NCBI RefSeq assembly: GCF_003609995.1
Contig: NZ_AP018786.1
Coordinates: 1,064,001-1,128,000, forward strand
DNA length: 64,000 nt
Reading direction: 5' to 3'
DNA from: Sutterella megalosphaeroides
GTDB lineage: Bacteria; Pseudomonadota; Gammaproteobacteria; Burkholderiales; Burkholderiaceae_F
The translations under genes and the position numbers were made by a program. The notes under the pieces were generated by a model that was not told where the DNA came from, ran no database searches, and saw nothing but the letters and a program-made list of their open reading frames with translations. This document shows, piece by piece, positions 8,177 through 15,292 of this stretch. Positions within the stretch are counted from its first letter, which is position 1; every line of letters starts with the position of its first letter.

Positions 8177-8947
8177 ATGAATGACAACACGAAGACGGGC
8201 GACGTGTTCGACGCCCGTTTGTTGACAACGAAAGAAAAAGCGCAAGAGAAAACGGATGAGGCGATCGAATCGGCGAACGTCCCGACCGATCCCGACGGGG
8301 AGCCGGCGCCCGCACGCGCGCGTCGCACCCGCGCGGCGGGGGCGGCGACGCGCGAACGGATCCTCGAAGCAGCTTCGGCCGTGATCGCGGAGGAAGGGAC
8401 CGACGCGCTCTCGATCGACCATGTCATCAAACGGGCGGGCATCAGCAAAGGAGCTTTTCTTTATCACTTTCCGTCGCGGCTCCAGCTCGTCGAAGCTCTG
8501 GCGGAGCGCTACGCCGCGCACCTGCGGGAGGTGGCGGTCGAATTGGAGCGCGAAGCGCCGCAGCTGACGGCGCGCCCGAAGGTCGACCTCTACATCGAGT
8601 GGTACCGGCGCTTTCACGGGGAAAAGCTCGACGGCGGGCGTTCGCCTCTGGTGGGGCTTGTGTGTGCTTCGCGGGAAAACCGCCGCTTCATCGAGCCCGT
8701 GCGGACGTGGTACCGCGGGTACTACGACGCGCTCGATCCGAAAATCGACCGGCGCTCGACGGAACTCACGGCGCTCCTGGCGCTTGACGGGCTCTTTTTC
8801 CATCATCTCTTCGGCACGGACGTCTTGTCGGAAACGGAACGCGCGGCCGTACTCGAGCGGATCGAGCGCATCGTGCGAGCGAGCGCCCGGGAAGTCGGTG
8901 AAGAATCCTCCGAACCGGATGCCGAGAAGTCGAAGACGAAAAAGTAA
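8177..8947 (+). CDS. TetR/AcrR-family transcriptional regulator
   Basis: A 256-residue regulator. After a charged, unstructured N-terminal extension of about 55 residues comes a typical TetR helix-turn-helix: TRERILEAASAVIAEEG, then HVIKRAGISKGAFLYHFPSRLQLVEAL. The ligand-binding half ends in an acidic/Lys tail. The ATG at 8177 follows a GGGAGAGAGG ribosome-binding stretch; a second ATG 4 bp on is out of frame. It is transcribed away from the flavoprotein/cytochrome pair. The overlapping palindromes between them suggest it represses that cassette and itself until a substrate-related ligand appears. The ligand is unknown. Confidence 0.88.
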   Translation: MNDNTKTGDVFDARLLTTKEKAQEKTDEAIESANVPTDPDGEPAPARARRTRAAGAATRERILEAASAVIAEEGTDALSIDHVIKRAGISKGAFLYHFPSRLQLVEALAERYAAHLREVAVELEREAPQLTARPKVDLYIEWYRRFHGEKLDGGRSPLVGLVCASRENRRFIEPVRTWYRGYYDALDPKIDRRSTELTALLALDGLFFHHLFGTDVLSETERAAVLERIERIVRASAREVGEESSEPDAEKSKTKK

Positions 8948-8999
8948 GAGGTTGCGCCCAAGCCGAGCCGTGCGAATACCGGGGCGCCTCCAAAACAAG

Positions 9000-9044
9000 C
9001 GGGCACGCCGTCTTTCGGTTTGAAGCCGAAAGACAGCGTGCCCG
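9000..9044 (-). terminator. Hairpin terminator between convergent genes
   Basis: Long inverted repeat (CGGGCACGC..GTCTTTCGG / CCGAAAGAC..GCGTGCCCG). Read leftwards it is followed by CTTGTTTTGG, so it best ends the C69-like gene, but it could also stop tetR transcripts. Confidence 0.7.
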
Positions 9045-9083
9045 ACGTGCGTTCCCGGGCCGGCGTACCGGCGTTGGCGGCGA

Positions 9084-11192
9084 TTACGGTTTTTTTATGA
9101 ACACCGAATCGAACCCGATGAAGGGCTTCTTGTCGGTCGTGCGGCCCGTGACGTAAAGGGGCGTGTAGCGCCCGGGAAGCGTCCCCTCAAGGGCGCCCGC
9201 GATCGGGAAGGTGACGACGGCGTCAAGGCGCCCGTCGCCGTTCACGTCGATGCGGTTGAGGGCGGTCGCTTCGGAGCGGCGGTGATTGGGTTCGCCCGAA
9301 GCAAGCGGAATGGCCGAACCGAGCCCGAGCGACTTCCGAACGAGCTTCGTCGCATCGAACTCAGGCGTACTCAGAACGTTGACGCGCACCGTACGGTCTT
9401 TGGACGACAGGGTGTCGGCAAGGATCGTGACGTTCGGGGTCGACCGCTTGCGGTAGTGTTCGAACAGCACCGCCTGAGCGCGGGCGCGCGCAATGGCGTC
9501 CGATTCCGCAAGGTGGTGTGCGCCCTTCGCGGGCGAAACCTTGTCGGCGAGGAACCGCGCGTCGGCAAGCCCGTCGGGGAGCTTCTCAAGCGCGGCGAAT
9601 TCGGGCGCAAGCCACGGGGCGGCGGCGTTTTCCGCGGGCTTGATGGCGCCGTGCGCGGCGTCGAACGCGTAGAGCACCGCCGCGTGACGGCGGAAGGAGC
9701 GCGCATCGCGGAAGCTGAAGTCGAAGGTCGACTGCACGGCCGTTTCAACAAAAGGCGTGTTGTCGCCCGTCGCGGAGGCCGCCCCCGTTTCGTTCGAGCG
9801 CGCGAGCATCTTCACGGGGAGCTGCACGGCGAGGGGGTGGGTCGCCACGTAGGGAATCACGGCGGGGTGCGCGGACGCAACGTCTTCGCGCGTCGTCCAC
9901 GCGGGCGTGCGCGGGTCGAAGACGGAACTGCGGGCCGTGGCGGCGTTGGCAATCCCCGAGGGGCTTTCCAGATCGGGGGCGCTCGAGCGCATGAGGGCGC
10001 GCAGTGCCTCGGGCGAAATCTTTGCCTGCGGACGAATCGCGCCCGGAGCGACGAAGCGTCGGTAATCCATGCCCGTCGCGTCGCGCACGGCCTCCTCCGA
10101 CAATCCTCCGACACGTTCGAGGAACGTGCGGGTGCGCGCGTAACTTCTCAGGCGCGCCTGAAGCGTCGGGGGTTCCGCATAGTCGATCCACTCGAAGGTG
10201 ACGGTGCGGGCAATGCCCTCGGGGATGTTCGCAAGGAGCATCCGCGCGCGCTCGCGCGTGAGAGGAGAGACGATCGTATTTTTTTCGTCGAGCAAATCCA
10301 CCGTGCCGAGCGTCTGCACTTCGGCGGCAAGCACCGCTTCGTCGTCGGCGAGACGGCGCGCCACCGCCGTGCGCCCGGGAAGGACCGCCACGAGCCACAC
10401 CTCTTCGGTGTCCGCGACCGTTAACTGCACGGCTTCGCCCGCCCAGCCGAAGCGCTCCACGAGGCGCACCGCTTCTTCGACCGCACGGCGCGCGGTCGAG
10501 CCGCGTTCCGTCATGAGGCGCATGAGCCCGTAGATGATCCCCGAGGATTCGAACGCTTCGAGCACCTCGGGCGCGTCCTTTTCGGGGTCGGGGAGGGGCT
10601 TCATGCCCTTGCTCGACACGAATTCGGGCGAAGCGCGACGCATCCGCTCGATTTCGAGCGCGCTCGGAAGGACGTACGGGAGGCGATTGGGGTCGCTTGC
10701 GTGATTGCGCTTTTCGTAAGCGGGGTCGGGGCTCCTAACGAGCCCGTTCAAGGGGCGTGCCGCCTCTTCGGCCGTCAAGTGCAGGGCCTCTTCCAAGGGA
10801 AGCGGCATCGAAAGAACGAGCACGCCTTCGTCGTTCAAGTAGCTTTCCCGCATGAGAAGCGTCCCGTCGGGCAGCAGCGACTCCGTGCGCGCGTGCGCGA
10901 AGCCGATCGTGTGGGGGACCTGCGTCAGGACGACGTCCCCCTTCGTCTTCACGTAGTCGACCGTGTCGCTCCACTTGTGCTGCGCCGCGCCCGTGCGGCG
11001 CACCGTGGTCGAGCTCGTGCCGCCGAGGTCGACGTTACGCGCCACGAGCGGACGCCCCGTGGTCGTGGCGAGTCGACCGGCCGCAACGATCGTGTCGGCC
11101 CGAAGCGGAGCGGATGACAAAAGCGCGGCGCCGAGGGCGGCTCCGAGTACGGAAGAACGAAATAGCGGAAGAAAACGACGTAAAGCGGTCAT
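9084..11192 (-). CDS. Exported C69-peptidase-like protein lacking the nucleophile Cys
   Basis: This 702-residue protein has a Sec signal peptide (FRSSVLGAALGAALLSSAPLRA), then ADTIVAAGRLATTTGRPLVARNVDLG. That aligns with the C69 N-terminus (CTTIVVG..AT.DGS..vaRn.D), but the residue exposed by signal cleavage is Ala or Asp instead of Cys. Later blocks keep the family pattern, for example STARRAVEEAVRLVERFGW and VADTEEVWLVAV. No cysteine is visible near the mature N-terminus, so peptidase activity is doubtful. The C-terminal 60 residues hold DVNGDGRLDAVV, an EF-hand or dockerin-like calcium loop as in FG-GAP repeats. Length exceeds ordinary C69 enzymes by about 200 residues. It may be a periplasmic binding or structural pseudo-peptidase. 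Confidence 0.75.
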   Translation of the reverse strand: MTALRRFLPLFRSSVLGAALGAALLSSAPLRADTIVAAGRLATTTGRPLVARNVDLGGTSSTTVRRTGAAQHKWSDTVDYVKTKGDVVLTQVPHTIGFAHARTESLLPDGTLLMRESYLNDEGVLVLSMPLPLEEALHLTAEEAARPLNGLVRSPDPAYEKRNHASDPNRLPYVLPSALEIERMRRASPEFVSSKGMKPLPDPEKDAPEVLEAFESSGIIYGLMRLMTERGSTARRAVEEAVRLVERFGWAGEAVQLTVADTEEVWLVAVLPGRTAVARRLADDEAVLAAEVQTLGTVDLLDEKNTIVSPLTRERARMLLANIPEGIARTVTFEWIDYAEPPTLQARLRSYARTRTFLERVGGLSEEAVRDATGMDYRRFVAPGAIRPQAKISPEALRALMRSSAPDLESPSGIANAATARSSVFDPRTPAWTTREDVASAHPAVIPYVATHPLAVQLPVKMLARSNETGAASATGDNTPFVETAVQSTFDFSFRDARSFRRHAAVLYAFDAAHGAIKPAENAAAPWLAPEFAALEKLPDGLADARFLADKVSPAKGAHHLAESDAIARARAQAVLFEHYRKRSTPNVTILADTLSSKDRTVRVNVLSTPEFDATKLVRKSLGLGSAIPLASGEPNHRRSEATALNRIDVNGDGRLDAVVTFPIAGALEGTLPGRYTPLYVTGRTTDKKPFIGFDSVFIKKP

Positions 11193-11430
11193 TGGCGGTG
11201 GCCGAGTCCCCGGAAAGCGGAGTTTCGGAGACTTGCGGACGGGATGCTGTGAACGGGAACGAGTCTAGCAGAAGCCTTCGAAAGTCTCGCGCGGGTGCGA
11301 ACGCCCGCGCTTTTCGGCTCTTAAGGTGGGCGGGGTTGTTGAGCTGATAGGATGCGACGCAATGCGACCGAGTCCGCTCGGTGGAACGCATTGCACGTCA
11401 AACCCTCGACCTCTTCCCGACCGAAACCCC
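11193..11430. promoter_or_regulatory. Divergent region with structured leader hairpin upstream of the ECF operon
   Basis: The region holds a strong two-part helix at 11359-11394: GCAATGCG pairs with CGCATTGC, and inside it ACCGAG/CTCGGT closes a TCCG loop, leaving a GGAA bulge. Flanking GGGGTT (about 11332) and AAACCC (about 11400) could form an outer stem. ECF transporter operons are often riboswitch-controlled, but no known class consensus is recognised here. Confidence 0.4.
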
Positions 11431-11979
11431 ATGCAGTCCCAAACCTCCCGATGGACGGCGCAGGAACTGGTGGTGCTCGGCGTCTTCGCCGCGGCCGCCA
11501 AGATCTCTTCGCTCCTCATCGCCCTTGCGGGCGGCGGCATGAATCCCGTCATGTTGATTCTGAAGAACCTCGTTTTCACGACGCTCCTCGTCGTGTTGCT
11601 GACGAAAGTTCCCAAAAGCGGCACGTTGCTTCTTTTCACGGCCGTCACGATGCTCGTTTCGCTTCTCCTTTTGGGCGGGAGCATCGCGCTTATCCCCGCC
11701 GCCTTCATCGGGGCCGCGGCGGGCGAAATCGCGGGGAAACTCGCGGGCGGTTTCGGGCGGCTGCGCGGGGTCATTGCGGCGGTTGCGGCCTACGACCTCG
11801 TTTCGAAAAGCTTCTCGCTCGGCGTGGCGTACCTCTTTTTGCGCGAGAGCCCGGGCCTCATGCAGGTCGTGATTCCGATCGTGGGCGTGAGCTACCTCGG
11901 GTGCCTCTTGGGGCTCTGGGGCGGGAAGAATTCCGTCGCGGAATTGCGGCACGCGGGTCTCATTCGAGGAGGTGAGTGA
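11431..11979 (+). CDS. ECF transporter S component (MptD/Trep_Strep-like)
   Basis: This 182-residue, strongly hydrophobic protein (five or six membrane helices) opens a three-gene unit with an EcfT and a fused EcfA. That context defines it as the substrate-binding S subunit of an energy-coupling-factor importer. The sequence style (N-terminal WTAQELVVLGVFAAAAK and Gly/Ala-rich helices) fits the MptD/Trep_Strep group of S components, whose substrate is not firmly known. The ATG at 11431 begins directly before the first helix; the upstream frame is open but lacks hydrophobic character. Its stop overlaps the ecfT start (TGATG), so translation is coupled. Confidence 0.75.
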   Translation: MQSQTSRWTAQELVVLGVFAAAAKISSLLIALAGGGMNPVMLILKNLVFTTLLVVLLTKVPKSGTLLLFTAVTMLVSLLLLGGSIALIPAAFIGAAAGEIAGKLAGGFGRLRGVIAAVAAYDLVSKSFSLGVAYLFLRESPGLMQVVIPIVGVSYLGCLLGLWGGKNSVAELRHAGLIRGGE

Positions 11980-12755
11980 TGACGACGAAGCACTCCGCCA
12001 ATTTCCCCGAAACGCTCGACCCGCGTACGAAGATGACGCTCACGGCGGGTACCGCCATCGCGACCGTGGCGTTTTCGGGGCTCCTTGCGCAGATGACCCT
12101 CTTTGCTGCGACGTTTCTCTATCTCGCCTCGACCCGCCGCGCTCGCATGATGGGGCTTCTCTACGCCGGGGCGGTCGCGATCATCGCGGTCGCGACGGGC
12201 TTTGCCGCAATCATCGAGTGGGTGAATCCCGATCTCGGTGGGCTTTCGGTCCGAAACCTCGGTATTCCGCTCCTGCGCGGCCTCACGATGATGAATGTCG
12301 TTGCGGCGCTCGCGGCCTCGACCAAAATCCAGGACCTCGTGGGCGCCTTGCAGGGCCTGCGGCTTCCCTTTTGCATCTATCTGCCTGCGGTCGTCATGGT
12401 GCGGTTTTTGCCGACCTTCGCCTCCGACGTGAAGCAGGTGCGCGAAGCGCTGCGCATCAAGGGGCGCAAGCTCGGTGCGGGGTTCCTGTGCCGACACCCG
12501 ATTCTCGCGGCGCGCCTTCTTTTCACGCCGCTCCTTTTCCGAGCCCTCAAGTCGAGCGAAAGCTTGGGCGTTGCGGCCGAATTGAAGGGCCTTACGGGCG
12601 GGAGCTCCTCGCGCATGACGCGCCTCAATGCGGCGCGCTTCGGCACGCGCGACTTCGTCCTTCTCGGCGCGGCGCTCCTCATTGCGGCCGCGGCCCTCTA
12701 TCTTCAGATCGAGTGGCCGAATTTCGGCTTCGACGACGAGCGGGCCTTCCCGTAA
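11979..12755 (+). CDS. ECF transporter T component (CbiQ/EcfT family)
   Basis: This 258-residue membrane protein has about five helices and a cytoplasmic loop region, the architecture of CbiQ/EcfT. The two coupling motifs that contact the ATPases (consensus Ala-Arg-Gly) are recognisable but altered: ALRIKGRKLG and AAELKGLTGG. EcfT links the S component to the ATPases and transmits their movements. The start chosen is the ATG overlapping the upstream stop, 4-5 bp behind a strong GAGGAGGTGA ribosome-binding site; a GTG lies one codon earlier. Its last 43 bp and the following spacer recur at 17307-17431, as the left end of the duplicated segment. Confidence 0.85.
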   Translation: MTTKHSANFPETLDPRTKMTLTAGTAIATVAFSGLLAQMTLFAATFLYLASTRRARMMGLLYAGAVAIIAVATGFAAIIEWVNPDLGGLSVRNLGIPLLRGLTMMNVVAALAASTKIQDLVGALQGLRLPFCIYLPAVVMVRFLPTFASDVKQVREALRIKGRKLGAGFLCRHPILAARLLFTPLLFRALKSSESLGVAAELKGLTGGSSSRMTRLNAARFGTRDFVLLGAALLIAAAALYLQIEWPNFGFDDERAFP

Positions 12756-12839
12756 TCGAGGTTCCGACGAAAAACCGTCGCCCCATCGCTTCTCCCATCT
12801 TCTTACCCGACCAGGCTTCGCTTTTGAAGGACCCTCGCA

Positions 12840-14339
12840 GTGATCGAATTCGACCGCGTCACCTACACCTATCCTTACCGCCCGACCCCGTCGGTCTTCG
12901 ACGTTTCCTTCCGGGTTCGCCCGGGCGAACTCAAAGTTTTGACGGGCCCCTCGGGTTGCGGCAAAACGACGATGCTGCGGCTTGCGAACGGCCTCGCGCC
13001 TCACTACTGGAAGGGGAAGCTCGAAGGCGACGTGCGCGTTGCGGGGATTTCGAACCTCACGCGCCCGGCGAGCGCCGTGGCGCGCGACGCGGGGACGCTC
13101 TTTCAGGATCCCGAGGAGCAGTTCTTCGCGCTCACCGTCGGAGACGAACTCGCGTTCGCCCCTTCGTGGGCGGGCGTTCCCGCGGAGGAAATCCGACGAC
13201 GCGTGCGCGACGCGGCGTTGCGCCTCGGGATTGCGGATCTCCTTGAGCAGCCGATCGGAGCGCTTTCGGAAGGGGAAAAGCAGGCGGTCGGGATGGCGTC
13301 GCTGCTCGCTCAGGGGGTTGAAGCCTTCATCCTTGACGAACCCTCCGCCAACCTCGACCCCGAGGCGACCGCCGCCTTCGGGCGACTGCTCGGGGAATTG
13401 AAGCGCGCGGGCGCCGCGATTCTCGTCGTCGACCACCGACTCTATTGGCTGCGGGACCTCGCGGACGAGGTGCTCGTCGTTCATGCGGGGAGGATCGTCG
13501 AACGCGGCCCCTTCGCGATGCTCGACGAGCCCGGCTTTTCCGAGCGCTGGGGGCTACGATCCGCGCGCGTCGCGGACCGGCGCACGCGAGGAAACGCCGC
13601 GTACGATGCGTCGGCCGATCCCGTTCCGCTTCTGGAGGTCGAACGGCTCTGCGCGGGTAAGAGCCTCCGCGGGGCGTCGGACGACGCGTCGGCTCGCAGC
13701 GAAAAGCCTGCGCTCGTACACAACCTCTCCTTCAAGGCGGGTGCGGCCGTCACGGCCCTGATCGGCCGAAACGGGAGCGGAAAAACGACGGTCGCGCGGG
13801 CGCTGTGCGGTCTGGAGAGCGCAAGCGGCACGATCCGCGTGAGAGGCGTCGAGGTGGAGGGCGAAAAGCTTCTCGAACGCACCGGCCTCGTGCTTCAGAA
13901 CGCCGACCACCAGTTGCAGATGCGCACGGTCTTCGACGAAGTGCGCAGCGTCGTCGCGGCCGTCACTCCGCCCGACCGTCGGAGCTTTTTCGGCTCCGAA
14001 CATACCGAAGAAACCGAACGTCGGATCGCCGCGCGCGCCTCGGAACTTCTCGAGGAGCTTTCGCTCGGACACCTCGCCGAGCGGCACCCGCAGAGCCTCT
14101 CGGGCGGCGAAAAGCAGCGCCTGGTCGTCGCGTGTGCGCTTGCGCGCGACCCCGACGTTCTCATTCTCGACGAGCCGACGAGCGGGCTTGACGGCGCGAA
14201 CATGCTCCGTATCGCGAGACTTCTCAAAAGCGCCGCGGCCTCGGGCAAGGCCGTGCTTCTTGTCACGAACGACCTCGAACTCTTGGAGCACGCCGCGGAC
14301 GCCGTCGTGCGGATTCCGGAATTGCGCTCCCACGTGTGA
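12840..14339 (+). CDS. ECF transporter fused double ATPase (EcfA1-EcfA2), copy 1
   Basis: The 499-residue protein contains two complete ABC ATPase domains. Domain 1 has Walker A GPSGCGKTT (36-44), Q-loop LFQDPEEQ, signature LSEGEKQ and Walker B LDEPSANLD. Domain 2 has GRNGSGKTT, LSGGEKQ and LDEPTSGLD. Both sets look catalytically intact. It starts with GTG (12840) and supplies energy to the S and T subunits just upstream. A second, nearly identical gene lies at 17432-18937. The differences are scattered substitutions and a two-codon indel in the inter-domain linker (DASARSEK here). Being directly downstream of ecfT, copy 1 is the one in the original operon position. Confidence 0.93.
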   Translation: MIEFDRVTYTYPYRPTPSVFDVSFRVRPGELKVLTGPSGCGKTTMLRLANGLAPHYWKGKLEGDVRVAGISNLTRPASAVARDAGTLFQDPEEQFFALTVGDELAFAPSWAGVPAEEIRRRVRDAALRLGIADLLEQPIGALSEGEKQAVGMASLLAQGVEAFILDEPSANLDPEATAAFGRLLGELKRAGAAILVVDHRLYWLRDLADEVLVVHAGRIVERGPFAMLDEPGFSERWGLRSARVADRRTRGNAAYDASADPVPLLEVERLCAGKSLRGASDDASARSEKPALVHNLSFKAGAAVTALIGRNGSGKTTVARALCGLESASGTIRVRGVEVEGEKLLERTGLVLQNADHQLQMRTVFDEVRSVVAAVTPPDRRSFFGSEHTEETERRIAARASELLEELSLGHLAERHPQSLSGGEKQRLVVACALARDPDVLILDEPTSGLDGANMLRIARLLKSAAASGKAVLLVTNDLELLEHAADAVVRIPELRSHV

Positions 14340-14467
14340 GAGGGCGGCGGAGAACGATCCTTGCCTTTTCGTCTCAACCGCCCGCCCGGAGGCGATGCCG
14401 ACATCCGTCCGAAATTGGTCCGGAATCGGTCCCGATTTCAACCCGGAAGCCTTGTCTTTGGGTAAAC

Positions 14468-14481
14468 CTATCGCGCGATAG
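14468..14481. promoter_or_regulatory. Palindrome CTATCGCGCGATAG (copy 1)
   Basis: Perfect 14-bp palindrome, preserved with one change in copy 2 (19047-19060) although the surrounding spacer is poorly conserved. This suggests a protein-binding site belonging to the cytochrome/reductase promoter region. Its bound factor is unknown. Confidence 0.4.
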
Positions 14482-14572
14482 TCGTATAAAACACGTAGGG
14501 GATTACGCGCACGTTTGGGGCAAAAAATCGAGCGTTTTCACGTGCGATTCCACGAAGGACGGCCCGACGCCG

Positions 14573-14980
14573 CCGTGACCATTCTCGAAAAGAAGGGCGA
14601 CATGGCGAAGGTGCGCATCAGCGGCTGGTCGCTCAAGGAATACCCCTCGCAGATCTTCAAGGAAGCCGGTCTTCGCATCGAGTACGCCTCGTTCGACGAA
14701 GAAAAGGCCGTGAAGCTCGACGGCAAGAGCGGCGAAAAGACCGTGCAGGGGAACGTCTGGCAGAAGTCCTCGGACGAAGGCTGGGTGCCCGCCAAGTACC
14801 TGACGAAGGACATCAACGGTCTCTAGAAGCAGGCGGCCGAACGTCACGGCGACGCGTGCTCGTCGTGCCACGGGGCGCCTAAGGCCGATCACTTCACGGC
14901 GAACCAGTGGGCGAGCCAGCTCCCGGTGCGCGGGGGCGTACGGGTCACACGCGTCGCGGCAACAACGCCCTCATGTTCAA
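14573..14980 (+). pseudogene. Remnant of TorC-like cytochrome gene (copy 1)
   Basis: This matches the intact gene at 19586-20179 from its codon 52 onward, but four lesions are visible. First, the 5' part and promoter are deleted: the sequence jumps from the upstream terminator arm directly into the SH3-like region. Second, a TGG codon has become TAG (14824-14826). Third, one base is missing in the GGGGGC run near 14935, after the heme motif, shifting the frame. Fourth, the 3' end is cut by the IS element at 14980. The heme-binding codons (CSSCH) survive but lie beyond the stop codon. The remnant cannot give a functional cytochrome. Confidence 0.92.
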
Positions 14981-15292
14981 CTGACTACTCCCGACGACTA
15001 AAGTCGCGGGGTTCTTTCGACCGAAGTCGAAAGTATCCGAAGTTCCCGCTTCCCAACAAGCCCGTGCCTTGCGGCAGGGTGAGACCTTATCCCCATCCCG
15101 AAGGGTGCGGAGTCTGCCCCAATGGACTGACGAGAACCTCTCATTTGTCTTGAGACACCTGATCCGTTTCCGGCCTGGTATTCGCCCGGCCCTGCCTTGC
15201 GGCAGGACCTGCGATGCCTTGCGATGTCCCCATTGTTAACGCCGGGCGAAGTCAATCCGCGGCGTCGAGAGTTGCCCCTCGAAAGAACGTAT
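14981..15292 (-). ncRNA. Candidate omega RNA (reRNA) of the TnpB element
   Basis: The 312 bp between the tnpB stop and the element's right end are non-coding and rich in GC hairpins; the motif TGCCTTGCGGCA occurs twice (about 15065 and 15191). In characterised TnpB systems the guide RNA comes from this region and runs out across the right end. A guide here would begin at 14980 and read leftwards into the cytochrome remnant. Assignment rests on position and family knowledge only. Confidence 0.5.

Larger units (their letters stand above)
12713..14980 (+). repeat. Tandem duplication, copy 1
   Basis: The segment from the 3' end of ecfT through the ATPase gene to the cytochrome remnant is repeated at 17307-20148. 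Identity is high throughout the ATPase gene and perfect from 13968 to 14320. Copy 1 lacks about 590 bp corresponding to roughly 19148-19739 of copy 2. It ends abruptly at 14980, where the IS element begins. Confidence 0.9.

Noticed and set aside
11335-11360. Resemblance to the 3' half of a TPP riboswitch (CTGATAGGAT)
   Set aside because: The required CTGAGA box and the other conserved stem are missing, so the similarity is judged accidental.
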